Of a DNA stretch of 42,243 nucleotides, positions 33,104-41,744 are shown piece by piece (positions within the stretch are counted from its first letter, which is position 1; every line of letters starts with the position of its first letter). The notes under the pieces are model-generated. The model saw nothing but the letters and a program-made list of their open reading frames with translations, did no database searches and was not told the DNA's origin. Source of the stretch: an uncultured Lachnospiraceae bacterium (GTDB lineage: Bacteria; Bacillota; Clostridia; Lachnospirales; Lachnospiraceae); the NCBI GenBank assembly GCA_947644545.1, contig CANRZW010000031.1:1-42243 (forward strand). The letters run 5' to 3'. Both the position numbers and the translations under genes were made by a program.

Positions 33104-34042
33104 ATGGCAAATTATGTATTTGGAGTGGACGTAGGCGGAACAACCGTGAAGCTGGGACTGTTTGATATCAGCGGCAATCTGCTGGATAAGTGGGAGATTC
33201 CCACCAGAACGGAGAACGGCGGGGTTAATATTCTGCCAGACGTTGCGGCCAGCGTGCAGGCTAAGATGGAAGAGAAGGCGATCGCGAAAGACGACGTGGC
33301 AGGCGTGGGGATCGGGGCGCCCGGTCCGGTTGACGGCAGAGGGATCATTCATAAGGCAGTTAACCTGGGCTGGTCCGAGATGAATCTGAAGAAGGAGCTT
33401 TCGGAGCTGCTCGGCGGTATGCAGGTAGAAGGCGGTAACGACGCCAACGTGGCGGCGCTGGGCGAGATGTGGAAAGGCGGCGGCCAGGGGCATAAGGATC
33501 TGGTAGCAGTCACACTGGGAACCGGTGTGGGCGGCGGTATCATCATCAACGGCAAAGTGGTAACCGGATGCAACGGTTCAGGCGGTGAGATTGGTCATAT
33601 CCATGTGGAGGACAATGAGACAGAGGAATGTGGCTGCGGTAACTTCGGCTGTCTGGAGGAATATGCTTCCGCTACGGGCATTACCAGACTGGCGAACAGG
33701 AAGCTGAAAGCCTGTGATCAGGACAGTGTGCTGCGGCAGGGTGAAGTATCCGCAAAGACAGTGTTTGATGCGGTCAAGGCCGGAGACGAGCTGGCGATTG
33801 AAGTGGCGAAGCAGTTTGGGGAATACCTGGGCAAGGGTCTGGGTATAATTGCAGGTGTTGTTAATCCGGAAGTGTTCGTGATCGGCGGCGGCGTTTCCAA
33901 GGCCGGAGAGGTACTGTTTGACTATATCCGTCCTCCTTTTGAACGCACGGTATTCCATGGCTGTAAAGACACGAAGTTTGTGCTTGCCACACTGGGTAAC
34001 GACGCGGGCATCTATGGGGCGGCGAAGCTGGTACTGGAATAA
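33104..34042 (+). CDS. glcK: ROK-family glucokinase
   Basis: Phosphorylates glucose with ATP. The 312-residue protein begins with the phosphate-binding FGVDVGGTTVKLGLFD. It has GIGAPGPVD, the EGGNDANVAALGE catalytic Asp region, LGTGVGGGIIINGKV, and the ROK zinc motif GHIHVEDNETEECGCGNFGCLEEYAS (His plus Cys cluster, given in two parts: GHIHVEDNETEE and CGCGNFGCLEEYAS). ADP/ATP-binding PEVFVIGGGVSKAGEV follows. The ribosome site AAGGGGGA precedes ATG 33104, 55 nt after hprK. Placement after hprK links sugar phosphorylation to catabolite signalling. Confidence 0.93.
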   Translation: MANYVFGVDVGGTTVKLGLFDISGNLLDKWEIPTRTENGGVNILPDVAASVQAKMEEKAIAKDDVAGVGIGAPGPVDGRGIIHKAVNLGWSEMNLKKELSELLGGMQVEGGNDANVAALGEMWKGGGQGHKDLVAVTLGTGVGGGIIINGKVVTGCNGSGGEIGHIHVEDNETEECGCGNFGCLEEYASATGITRLANRKLKACDQDSVLRQGEVSAKTVFDAVKAGDELAIEVAKQFGEYLGKGLGIIAGVVNPEVFVIGGGVSKAGEVLFDYIRPPFERTVFHGCKDTKFVLATLGNDAGIYGAAKLVLE

Positions 34043-34157
34043 AACGGCGGGAAATAAGGAATGGTTTCCCGATACCGTAAAATGTTCTGTGACATCCGCA
34101 GCTGTGCCGGAATATAAATAAATCAGCAGTAAATTCGAGAAATGGATGGGATGAATA

Positions 34158-35069
34158 TTGAGCGCGTCGATGTATGACTATATGAAAACGGTGATTCCAA
34201 AAGAGCGGATCTTATTTCACGAACCGATGAGCAGACACACTACTTTCCGGGTGGGAGGAGAGGCGGAATGCCTTATTATGGTCCACCGGGAAGAGGAACT
34301 GGCGAAGTTGGTCCGCTACCTGCATCAGATCGAGGAAGAGTACTTTATTCTGGGAAACGGAAGCAACCTTCTTGTAGGGGACAAGGGATATCGGGGTGTC
34401 GTACTGAAACTTGACGGGCCCATGGAGGAGATTAGGACAGAAGGAACGCTCGTCCGGGCCGGAGCCGGCGCATTGCTTTCAACAGTGGCGGCAAAGGCGA
34501 AGGACCGGAATCTGAGCGGTATGGAATTTGCGGCAGGCATTCCGGGCAGCATCGGCGGCGCCGTGGTAATGAACGCGGGCGCCTATGGCGGTGAGATGAA
34601 GCAGATTGTCGTGTCCGTCCGTGGGATGGACAAAGAGGGAGAGATTCTGACGCTGGATAACGAAACGATGGAATTCGGATATCGCAGCAGTGCGATCCGC
34701 AACAGACCGATCGTTGTGCTGGAAGTAACGCTCAGGCTTACGGAGGGCCGCAGAGAGGAGATCGGCGCGAAGATGGAAGAACTGGCGGGACTTCGCAGGA
34801 GTAAGCAGCCGCTGGAATATCCAAGCGCCGGCAGCACTTTCAAACGTCCGGAAGGATATTATGCAGGCAAGCTGATTATGGACGCCGGAATGCGGGGTTA
34901 CAGGATCGGCGGGGCACAGGTATCGGAGAAGCACTGTGGCTTTATCGTCAATACCGGGAGTGCAACGGCGGCCGATATCCGGGAACTGATCGAGGAAGTG
35001 CAGGAGCGTGTGCAGGAGAGATTTCATGTGACGCTGGAGCCGGAAGTGGTTTTTCTGGGGGATTTCTAA
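34158..35069 (+). CDS. murB: UDP-N-acetylmuramate dehydrogenase
   Basis: FAD enzyme that reduces UDP-GlcNAc-enolpyruvate to UDP-MurNAc in peptidoglycan synthesis. Its 303 residues show the FAD-binding motifs HTTFRVGGEAECLI, YFILGNGSNLLVGDKGYRG and AAGIPGSIGGAVVMNAGAYGG. The substrate domain follows with PLEYPSAGSTFKRPEG (catalytic Ser), KLIMDAGMRGYRIGGAQVSEKHCGFIVN (shown as parts of one motif), and a C-terminal Glu in LEPEVVFLG. This is the short type II MurB. The start is uncertain: TTG 34158 has GGATGGGATG upstream, and ATG 34170 lacks a ribosome site. It lies 115 nt after glcK in the same operon. Confidence 0.93.
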   Translation: MSASMYDYMKTVIPKERILFHEPMSRHTTFRVGGEAECLIMVHREEELAKLVRYLHQIEEEYFILGNGSNLLVGDKGYRGVVLKLDGPMEEIRTEGTLVRAGAGALLSTVAAKAKDRNLSGMEFAAGIPGSIGGAVVMNAGAYGGEMKQIVVSVRGMDKEGEILTLDNETMEFGYRSSAIRNRPIVVLEVTLRLTEGRREEIGAKMEELAGLRRSKQPLEYPSAGSTFKRPEGYYAGKLIMDAGMRGYRIGGAQVSEKHCGFIVNTGSATAADIRELIEEVQERVQERFHVTLEPEVVFLGDF

Positions 35070-35142
35070 GAGAACAATTGGGAGAAGGTATTGGATATGG
35101 ACATGCGGCGGTTAGCATGTAACAGGTACGGGAGATAGCAGG

Positions 35143-36006
35143 ATGAGATTTGTGGTAGTGACCGGCATGAGCGGTTCCGGCAAGAGGACCGCCATGAAGA
35201 TGCTGGAAGATGTGGGATTTTATTGTGTGGATAACCTGCCGGTGCCGCTGATCGAGAAATTTGTGGAACTGATCGCCATGCCGGGCAGCGAGACCACGAA
35301 GGTCGCGCTGGGCCTGGATGTGCGGGTCGATCAGCCCTTTGGCGATGCGCAGCGCACGCTGGACAGGCTTAAGGAGAACGGGTATCTCTTTGAGATACTT
35401 TTTATGGATGCGAGTGATCAGGTTCTGCTCAAGAGATATAAGGAGTCGCGGAGGATGCATCCGCTTTCCCCGAAGGGGCGGGTGGAGGAAGGCGTACACA
35501 GAGAGCGGGATATCCTGAAAGAGATTAAGCAAAAGGCTGACTATGTGATCGATACTTCCAATCTCCTGACACGGGAGTTAAAAGAAGAGATCGACCATAT
35601 TTTTGTACGCAATGAAGAATATAATTCGCTGATGATCAGCGTTTTGTCATTTGGGTTTAAGAACGGGATCCCGGCGGACGCAGACCTTGTGTTTGACGTC
35701 AGATTTCTGCCGAATCCGTTCTATATTGATGAACTCAAGCATAAGACTGGTAATGATAAAGAAGTACAGGACTATGTGATGAACTTTCCGGAGGCCTCGG
35801 CATTTCTGGGAAAACTGATCGATCTGTTGGATTTCCTGATTCCCAATTATATCAAAGAGGGAAAGCATCAGCTGGTGATCGGGATCGGCTGTACGGGCGG
35901 CAAGCACAGAAGCGTGACGCTGGCCAACGAACTTTACACAGGGATCAAGGAACGTGGGAACTACGGCGTTAAGCTGTATCACAGAGATATCAAACAGGGA
36001 GTGTAA
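35143..36006 (+). CDS. rapZ: RNase adapter / nucleotide-binding protein RapZ (YvcJ)
   Basis: This 287-residue P-loop protein has Walker A VTGMSGSGKRTAMKMLED, the following GFYCVDNLPVPLI, and the Walker B-like IDTSNLL region. The C-terminal domain is conserved, with FGFKNGIPADADLVFDVRFLPNP and IGIGCTGGKHRSVTLANEL. In E. coli RapZ senses GlcN6P and directs RNase E to GlmZ; in Bacillus YvcJ binds nucleotides and affects competence, and its RNA role is not established. It sits between murB and whiA, 4 nt before whiA, as in many Firmicutes. GGAGA lies upstream of ATG 35143. Confidence 0.94.
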   Translation: MRFVVVTGMSGSGKRTAMKMLEDVGFYCVDNLPVPLIEKFVELIAMPGSETTKVALGLDVRVDQPFGDAQRTLDRLKENGYLFEILFMDASDQVLLKRYKESRRMHPLSPKGRVEEGVHRERDILKEIKQKADYVIDTSNLLTRELKEEIDHIFVRNEEYNSLMISVLSFGFKNGIPADADLVFDVRFLPNPFYIDELKHKTGNDKEVQDYVMNFPEASAFLGKLIDLLDFLIPNYIKEGKHQLVIGIGCTGGKHRSVTLANELYTGIKERGNYGVKLYHRDIKQGV

Positions 36007-36009
36007 GGA

Positions 36010-36921
36010 ATGTCTTTTTCCGGAACCGTGAAAGAAGAACTTGCAGTGCATATAGATTCTTCAAGGCACTGCCAGCTGGCAGAGCTGGCGGCTATCCTGC
36101 ACTTTGGCGGTGGGATCTGCGGGACAGAGGACGGGTCTCACTTAAGCCTTGAGACAGAAAATGAAGCAGTTATCAGAAAATGCTTTACATTATTAGAAAA
36201 AACATTTAATATAAATAAAGTTGAGGTACAGGGCAGAGGACGGATTCTGTTTGACGACAGAACGGAGGATAAGGTGATACAAGCTCTGCATCTGAATAAA
36301 AGGGAGAATGGCCGGATCGTACTGCAGACACCGGTGAATTCTCTTCTGATCAAGAATTCCTGCTGTGCCAGAGCATTTTTGAGAGGAGCATTTTTGTGCA
36401 TCGGTTCCATGAGTGATCCTGAGAAAAGTTATCATCTGGAATTTGTTTGCGGTGCGAAGGAGCAGGCAGGACAATTAAAGGATATCATACGGGAATTTCA
36501 AATCGATGCCAAGAGTATAAGGCGGAAGAAATATGAAGTTGTTTATTTGAAGGAAGGTGCCGGGATTGTAGACCTTCTGAATGTGATGGGAGCGCATGTA
36601 TCTCTGATGAATCTGGAGAATTTAAGGATTGTCAAGGAAATGCGCAACTCCGTTAACAGACGGGTGAACTGTGAGACAGCGAATATTTCCAAGACCGTTA
36701 CGGCGGCATCGAAGCAGATCGAGGATATACTCTTGATCAGAGACAGGTATGGTTTTGGGAGTCTGCCGGACAATCTGCGGCAGATGGCTGAGGTGCGGCT
36801 GGAGTATCCGGACGCCGCGCTGAAAGAGCTGGGAGGATATCTGGAGCCGCCTGTAGGGAAATCGGGGGTCAATCACAGACTGCGTAAATTAAGTGAGATT
36901 GCCGATAGAATCAGGTTGTAA
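36010..36921 (+). CDS. whiA: DNA-binding protein WhiA
   Basis: This 303-residue sporulation/division regulator joins an N-terminal LAGLIDADG-like domain to a C-terminal helix-turn-helix. The start MSFSGTVKEELA, the degenerate homing-nuclease core around RAFLRGAFLCIGSMSDPEKSYHLE, NRRVNCETANISKTVTAASKQI and the HTH end LGGYLEPPVGKSGVNHRLRKL are all characteristic. It lacks nuclease catalytic residues as expected. WhiA controls division and chromosome segregation genes in actinobacteria and Bacillus. It is located 4 nt after rapZ and 14 nt before the HPr-like gene, so the three are co-translated. Confidence 0.94.
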   Translation: MSFSGTVKEELAVHIDSSRHCQLAELAAILHFGGGICGTEDGSHLSLETENEAVIRKCFTLLEKTFNINKVEVQGRGRILFDDRTEDKVIQALHLNKRENGRIVLQTPVNSLLIKNSCCARAFLRGAFLCIGSMSDPEKSYHLEFVCGAKEQAGQLKDIIREFQIDAKSIRRKKYEVVYLKEGAGIVDLLNVMGAHVSLMNLENLRIVKEMRNSVNRRVNCETANISKTVTAASKQIEDILLIRDRYGFGSLPDNLRQMAEVRLEYPDAALKELGGYLEPPVGKSGVNHRLRKLSEIADRIRL

Positions 36922-36935
36922 AGGAGGGAAAAAGT

Positions 36936-37190
36936 ATGATTCAAAAGTCGATCCAGATTAAGCTGGAGGAAGGACTGGAAGCAAGACCGGTTGCGATGCT
37001 TGTGCAGGTGGCGAGTCAGTTTGAGAGTACGGTGTATATCAACTCGGAAGACCGCAAAGTCAACGCCAAGAGTATCATGGGCATGATGAGCCTGGGGCTT
37101 GCCAGCGGAGAGGAAGTAACTGTTGTTGCGGACGGTAATGACGAGGATACCGCGGTTGTAGAGATCGAGAAATTCTTAAGCGGTAACTAG
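36936..37190 (+). CDS. HPr-like (Crh-type) regulatory protein with Glu15
   Basis: This 84-residue HPr-fold protein has the region around the PTS active site reading EEGLEARPVAML. Position 15, the His phosphorylated by Enzyme I in true HPr, is Glu (codon GAA), so sugar phosphotransfer by this protein is not expected. Ser46 is retained in VNAKSIMGMMSLGL, the target of HprK, which is encoded at the head of the same operon. That combination (no His15, Ser46 kept) is the Crh pattern; Bacillus Crh has Gln15. It probably acts as a CcpA corepressor or similar carbon signal. AAGGAGGG lies upstream of ATG 36936, and a strong terminator follows. Confidence 0.9.
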   Translation: MIQKSIQIKLEEGLEARPVAMLVQVASQFESTVYINSEDRKVNAKSIMGMMSLGLASGEEVTVVADGNDEDTAVVEIEKFLSGN

Positions 37191-37235
37191 GAAGACCGGA
37201 CTACGCACATGACATTTAGATAAGGCAGAATGTAA

Positions 37236-37268
37236 AAGAGATTTCTGGAGAGGGAAGTCTCTTTTTTT
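37236..37268 (+). terminator. Terminator of the hprK operon
   Basis: A 10-bp stem with one G-U pair (AAGAGATTTC / GAAGTCTCTT), an 8-nt loop and a run of seven T. Confidence 0.92.
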
Positions 37269-37318
37269 ATACTTTATTGTTTATAAAGAATTTGTGCAAT
37301 CTTTTAACATTGTCTTAA

Positions 37319-37347
37319 TTGAAATTTGCAGATGACTCTATTAAAAT
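37319..37347 (+). promoter_or_regulatory. Promoter of the lipid kinase gene
   Basis: TTGAAA and TAAAAT with a 17-nt spacer. The leader to ATG 37460 is ~107 nt and shows no clear structured element. Confidence 0.65.
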
Positions 37348-37459
37348 AATAGATACAGGATATATTTATAGTATCCGGTTCGCAGGTAAGGGATCCGGAG
37401 AGCCGGATAGAAATAACGAAAAGACGGAGAGTAAACGACTACAGCAAGGGAGGCGGCCT

Positions 37460-38362
37460 ATGAGTCAGAGAATGCTTTTTGTATACAATCCGAGAGCCGG
37501 TAAGGCGCAGATCCGCAGTAATCTGCTGGATATTATAGATATCTTCGTGAAGGCAGGGTATGAAGTTACGGCTTATCCGACGCAGGCCACAGGAGATGCG
37601 GTCAAGGCGGTGAAAGAACGGCGGGGCAGTTACGACATGGTTGCCTGCTGCGGCGGGGACGGTACACTGGATGAAGTGGTAAACGGGATGATGCAGAGTG
37701 AGGAGAAACTGCCGGTGGGCTATATCCCGGCTGGCAGCACCAACGATTTTGCCAATAGCCTGAGGATTCCGAAGAATATGAGCAAGGCGGCGGACGTAGT
37801 GGTTAACGGTGTGAATTTTGCCTGTGATATCGGGCGGTTCAACGAGGAAAGCTTTATCTACGTGGCGGCTTTCGGCATTTTTACGGATGTGTCTTACGGG
37901 ACGAAACAGGACGTGAAGAATGTGCTGGGGCATGCCGCTTATCTGTTGGAAGGCGTGAAAAGACTGCCGTCCGTGCGGGCCTGTCCGTTGAAGATTACCT
38001 GTAACGGCCAGGTGATCGAAGGGGAATTTCTCTACGGTATGGTTACGAACTCCTTTTCCGTGGGCGGATTCCGGGGGATTACCGGGAAGGATATCCTGCT
38101 GGACGACGGTCTGTTTGAGGTGATGCTGATCCGCAGACCCAACAATCCGCTGGAGCTGAATAATATCATCATGGCGTTGGTGGATAAACGGGTGAAGTCA
38201 GAGTATATCTATACTTATAAGACCTCGGAACTGATCGTGGAGAGCGAGAAACCGCTTGCCTGGTCGTTGGACGGAGAATTTGGCGGCGAACACTGTAAGG
38301 CAGTGATCACCAACGAACGGCAGGCATTGCAGATCAGGGTTCCGCAGCAGTATCTCGAATGA
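37460..38362 (+). CDS. Diacylglycerol/lipid kinase family protein (YegS/DagK-like)
   Basis: ATP-dependent lipid kinase, 300 residues. The N-terminal FVYNPRAGKAQIR and CCGGDGTLDEVVNGMM (nucleotide-binding GGDGT, ~residues 71-75) define the DAGK catalytic domain. GYIPAGSTNDFANSLRIP follows, and the C-terminal beta-sandwich carries FRGITGKDILLDDGLFEVMLI and WSLDGEFGGEHCKAVI. In Gram-positive bacteria such enzymes recycle diacylglycerol released during lipoteichoic acid synthesis; whether this one uses diacylglycerol, a sphingoid base or another lipid is unknown. ATG 37460 has GGGAGG six bases upstream. The frame is open further upstream to 37319, but that region is the promoter. Confidence 0.9.
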   Translation: MSQRMLFVYNPRAGKAQIRSNLLDIIDIFVKAGYEVTAYPTQATGDAVKAVKERRGSYDMVACCGGDGTLDEVVNGMMQSEEKLPVGYIPAGSTNDFANSLRIPKNMSKAADVVVNGVNFACDIGRFNEESFIYVAAFGIFTDVSYGTKQDVKNVLGHAAYLLEGVKRLPSVRACPLKITCNGQVIEGEFLYGMVTNSFSVGGFRGITGKDILLDDGLFEVMLIRRPNNPLELNNIIMALVDKRVKSEYIYTYKTSELIVESEKPLAWSLDGEFGGEHCKAVITNERQALQIRVPQQYLE

Positions 38363-38556
38363 TGTTGCTTACAGGGAAAGCAGTCTGTCCGATGGAAGGC
38401 GGTTTCTTCATGGAAAAAGGAACGGCAGGGATAACTATTGCAGGTGATACGCAACTTAGAAACTGTCTATGGAGTATAGAAAAAGATTGGATTGGATACG
38501 GTAACATCTGACGGAGAAACCGCGCGTTTTTTGGACATATTTTCCGGAGAATCTAT

Positions 38557-38585
38557 TTGCGTATAAACAGGCTTTGGGTTATAAT
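38557..38585 (+). promoter_or_regulatory. Promoter of the aldolase gene
   Basis: TTGCGT and TATAAT separated by 17 nt; leader ~57 nt. The preceding 38363-38556 holds no gene I can support. Confidence 0.75.
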
Positions 38586-38647
38586 AAGGGCAGTGGTTTT
38601 CACCCGGTCCTGTGCCGGTCAAAATATTAAGAAAGGTGGTAAGAACA

Positions 38648-39616
38648 ATGCCATTAGTAACAACAAAAGAAATGTTTAAGAAGGCATACAATGGCGGTTA
38701 TGCGGTTGGTGCATTCAATGTTAACAACATGGAGATCGTTCAGGGTATCACAGAGGCAGCAGGTGAGCTGAACAGCCCGGTTATTCTACAGGTTTCCAAA
38801 GGAGCGCGTGCTTATGCGAACCATACTTATCTGGTTAAGCTGGTAGAAGCGGCAGTACAGGAGAACCCGCAGATTCCGATCGCTCTGCATCTGGATCATG
38901 GTGACAGCTTTGAGCTTTGCAAATCCTGTATCGACGGTGGATTTACTTCCGTTATGATTGATGCATCCTCCAAGTCTTTTGAAGAGAATATCGCGCTGAC
39001 CAAGCAGGTTGTAGAGTATGCGCATGACAAGGGTGTAGTGGTTGAGGCTGAGCTTGGAACACTGGCAGGCGTTGAGGACGAAGTAGTAGTAGAGGCTGGT
39101 AAAGAGTCTTACACACGTCCGGAAGAAGTAGAAGAGTTCGTTTCCAGAACAGGATGTGACTCTCTTGCGATCGCGATCGGTACTTCCCATGGCGCTTATA
39201 AGTTTACGGCAGCTCAGTGTACAAGAAATGCTGACGGTATTCTTGTTCCGCCGCCGCTTCGTTTCGATGTATTAGAGGAGTGCATTAAGCGTCTGCCCGG
39301 CTTCCCGATCGTTCTGCACGGATCTTCTTCCGTTCCGCAGGAGTTCGTTAAGATGGTTAACCAGTATGGCGGCGATATGCCTGATGCAGTGGGTATTCCG
39401 GAAGAGCAGCTTCGTAAGGCAGCTGAACTTGCAGTATGTAAGATCAACATCGACTCCGATATCCGTCTTGCTATGACAGGACACATCCGTAAGTACTTTG
39501 CTGAGCATCCGGATCACTTCGATCCTCGTCAGTATCTGAAACCGGCTCGCCAGGCTGTTAAGGATATGGTTGCTCATAAGATCGTTAACGTTCTTGGTTC
39601 TGACGGCAAGGCATAA
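38648..39616 (+). CDS. fba: Class II fructose-1,6-bisphosphate aldolase
   Basis: Zinc-dependent glycolytic/gluconeogenic aldolase, 322 residues. Motifs are YAVGAFNVNNMEIVQGI, the Zn/catalytic IALHLDHGDSFELC, VVEAELGTLAGVEDE, the glycine loop SLAIAIGTSHGAYKF, PIVLHGSSSVPQ (Zn His and phosphate-binding) and CKINIDSDIRLAMT. ATG 38648 is chosen (MPLVTTKEMF), with AAAGGTGG upstream; the frame opens 12 codons earlier but without family similarity. The codon use is visibly more biased than in neighbouring genes (frequent CTT, GTT, CGT, GGT), as expected for high expression. A terminator follows at 39673. Confidence 0.95.
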   Translation: MPLVTTKEMFKKAYNGGYAVGAFNVNNMEIVQGITEAAGELNSPVILQVSKGARAYANHTYLVKLVEAAVQENPQIPIALHLDHGDSFELCKSCIDGGFTSVMIDASSKSFEENIALTKQVVEYAHDKGVVVEAELGTLAGVEDEVVVEAGKESYTRPEEVEEFVSRTGCDSLAIAIGTSHGAYKFTAAQCTRNADGILVPPPLRFDVLEECIKRLPGFPIVLHGSSSVPQEFVKMVNQYGGDMPDAVGIPEEQLRKAAELAVCKINIDSDIRLAMTGHIRKYFAEHPDHFDPRQYLKPARQAVKDMVAHKIVNVLGSDGKA

Positions 39617-39672
39617 AACAAGAAGTTTTGTTAAGCGTCTATGAATATTGTTTAAGAAGATAAGAAAATAAG

Positions 39673-39710
39673 AAAAGCCTCACTCTGGATAAGACAGGGT
39701 GGGGCTTTTT
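39673..39710. terminator. Terminator between the aldolase and symporter genes
   Basis: AAAAGCCTCACTCTG pairs with CAGGGTGGGGCTTTTT (11 or more bp including G-U pairs, 7-nt loop). The A-run before and T-run after let it serve both convergent genes. Confidence 0.9.
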
Positions 39711-39741
39711 GGCGTATTGTTATATAGGAAACTTCTTTGTA

Positions 39742-41235
39742 TTACTCGGCGTGTTCCTCGTTGATGTCGGGGAAGACGGAGAGGATGGGCGCCACGTCTT
39801 TTCCGCGGATGACGCGGTCTACGTAGTTCTTCGTGATGCGCATGACGAGGGGCGACAGGCACAGCACGCCGATCAGGTTGGGCATGGCCATCAGACCGTT
39901 AAAGGTGTCAGAAAGATCCCAGGCAAGACTGAGGTTCATGGTCGCGCCCACGTAGATGATGAGAATAAATACAATCTTGTAGGCGATGGTAGACCTCGTA
40001 CCAAACAGATACTCCCATGCTTTGGAACCGTAGTGGCTCCAGCCAAGCACCGTAGAGAAGGCAAACAACAGGATTGATACGGCGATGAACATCGGGCCGA
40101 AGGAGCCAAATATCGTGGCAAAAGCCTCGCCTACCAGAGCAGAGCCGGAAGATTCGCTTAAGACCGCGCCGGTCTCCAGATCCACAAGGCCGGAAGACAG
40201 TACGGAAAAGGCAGTCAACGTACAGACAACTATAGTGTCGGCAAACACTTCAAAGATTCCCCACATACCCTGGCGGACAGGTTCCTTGACGTTTGAGTTG
40301 GAGTGCACCATCACGGAGGAACCAAGGCCCGCTTCGTTGGAGAAAACACCCCGCTTCATACCCCAGGTAAGCGCCAGCTTGACACCGGAACCGACGATAC
40401 CGCCGCCCATGGCTTTCAGGCCGAATGCGCCCTTGAAGATAGCGGAAAAAACCAGGCCGCATTGGTCAATATTGGCAAAGAAGATCACGAGCGCGCTCAA
40501 TATGTACGCAATCGCCATAAAGGGAACCAGTTTCTCTGTTACGGAAGCGATCCGTTTCAGGCCGCCGACGATGACCAGGGCCGCCAGAATCATCAGCCCG
40601 ATACCGGTGGCAATGGTAGGAATGGAGAAAGCGGCTTCCATATTTGCGGCGATAGAATTCACCTGACTCATGTTGCCGATGCCAAAGGAGGCCAGCAGGC
40701 AGAATGCGGAAAAGAGCACCGCCAGGACCGCCCCGATCTGTTTACAGCCCTTATAGGAGCCGAGACCGTCTTTCAGATAATACATGGCGCCGCCGCACCA
40801 CTCGCCTTTCGTATTCTTGCGGCGGTAATAGATGCCCAGCACATTCTCGGAATAGTTGGTCATCATGCCGAAGAAAGCCACGATCCACATCCAGAAGATG
40901 GCGCCGGGACCGCCTGCGATCAATGCGCTGGCAACACCGACGATATTACCGGTACCGATGGTAGCGGCCAGAGCCGTGCACAGAGACTGGAATTGGGAAA
41001 TGGATTTGTCTTCCTTATCGGTGTGCTTCGTAATGTGTTTGTCGCGGAAGATGCCGCCAATGGTGTTTTGGAACCAGTGTCTGATATGAGATAACTGGAA
41101 AAATCTGGTCAGTATCGTCATCAAAATGCCTGTGCCGACCAGCAGTACCAGCATGGGAATTCCCCAGACAAAGCTGTTGACAGCGCCGTTAATGCTTGTG
41201 ACAGAATCAACAAGGCCTGCAAAAAATTCTTTCAA
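39742..41235 (-). CDS. AGCS-family sodium:alanine/amino-acid symporter
   Basis: A 497-residue, ~11-helix Na+-coupled amino acid importer (alanine or glycine). Family marks are NSFVWGIPMLVLLVGTGILM (TM1), SISQFQSLCTALAATIGTGNIVG (shown from the conserved TM3 region), MWIVAFFGMMTNYSENVLGI, GVFSNEAGLGSSVMVHS, QGMWGIFEVFADTIVVCTLTA and the TM10 region STVLGWSHYGSKAWEYLFG. The start chosen is TTG 41235 (LKEFFAGL), which has AAGGAGG eight bases upstream. The ATG at 41319 would add 28 uncharacteristic residues without a ribosome site. It stands alone with its own promoter and terminator. Confidence 0.93.
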   Translation of the reverse strand: MKEFFAGLVDSVTSINGAVNSFVWGIPMLVLLVGTGILMTILTRFFQLSHIRHWFQNTIGGIFRDKHITKHTDKEDKSISQFQSLCTALAATIGTGNIVGVASALIAGGPGAIFWMWIVAFFGMMTNYSENVLGIYYRRKNTKGEWCGGAMYYLKDGLGSYKGCKQIGAVLAVLFSAFCLLASFGIGNMSQVNSIAANMEAAFSIPTIATGIGLMILAALVIVGGLKRIASVTEKLVPFMAIAYILSALVIFFANIDQCGLVFSAIFKGAFGLKAMGGGIVGSGVKLALTWGMKRGVFSNEAGLGSSVMVHSNSNVKEPVRQGMWGIFEVFADTIVVCTLTAFSVLSSGLVDLETGAVLSESSGSALVGEAFATIFGSFGPMFIAVSILLFAFSTVLGWSHYGSKAWEYLFGTRSTIAYKIVFILIIYVGATMNLSLAWDLSDTFNGLMAMPNLIGVLCLSPLVMRITKNYVDRVIRGKDVAPILSVFPDINEEHAE

Positions 41236-41344
41236 AATATTCTCCTCCTTCTTAGCTTCCGTAAAAAAACGCAGACACGACAGATCTATGCCCACGTTGA
41301 CATTGCGGAAAGTATTCACTGAAACTGTTAAAACTCACTTTTAC

Positions 41345-41373
41345 AGTATAGCACAGCAAAGTGTAAGAGGCAA
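41345..41373 (-). promoter_or_regulatory. Promoter of the alanine symporter gene
   Basis: Minus strand TTGCCT (41373-41368) and TATACT (41350-41345), 17-nt spacer, TGC before the -10. The leader is ~100 nt. Confidence 0.75.
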
Positions 41374-41668
41374 GAATTAATTGTATACATGGATATCTGG
41401 ATGTAATAGCCGGTAATATACACCGGACAAATTTAAGTGGTGTGAGGCCGTAAAAAGTGTGAGTTTTTGAAAAGACCACCTTTATCGGGAAATGCGAAGT
41501 CTGAAAAATGATTTTGTTGTGCGTAAATTGTTGTGGGTATGCACCATGTGAAGATTAACATGGTGCATATTTTTGGCGAAAGCTAGACTATAAATTATTT
41601 AGAATCTAAGGAAACAGATGGTATATAATAATGAAGAATGAATTGTTGCTTTGCAGTCATAAATTCTG
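41374..41668. other. Gene-poor AT-rich intergenic region
   Basis: No coding frame with a credible start was found here. The stretch contains the orphan hairpin terminator at 41538-41574 and an imperfect CCGGT...ACACCGG repeat near 41410. It is the AT-rich flank of the toxin-antitoxin pair. Confidence 0.5.
41538..41574 (+). terminator. Orphan intrinsic terminator
   Basis: A 12-bp perfect stem (TATGCACCATGT / ACATGGTGCATA) with an 8-nt loop is followed by TTTTT. No gene on the plus strand ends nearby, so it may end a small RNA or be left over from a lost gene. Confidence 0.75.
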
Positions 41669-41697
41669 TTGACTTATGTATAATAGAAGCATATAGT
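41669..41697 (+). promoter_or_regulatory. Promoter of the toxin-antitoxin operon
   Basis: TTGACT and TATAGT, 17-nt spacer. Between it and the ATG lie two AAGTAC copies and a GGTACGG, candidate sites for autorepression by the antitoxin. Confidence 0.65.
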
Positions 41698-41744
41698 ATA
41701 AGTACAATAAACGGTACGGTTTTAAGTACGGAAAGAGGTGCGCT

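Noticed and set aside
38392..38511. 39-codon frame between the lipid kinase and aldolase genes
   Set aside because: No ribosome site, no recognisable motif, and it would end before the aldolase promoter; probably chance.
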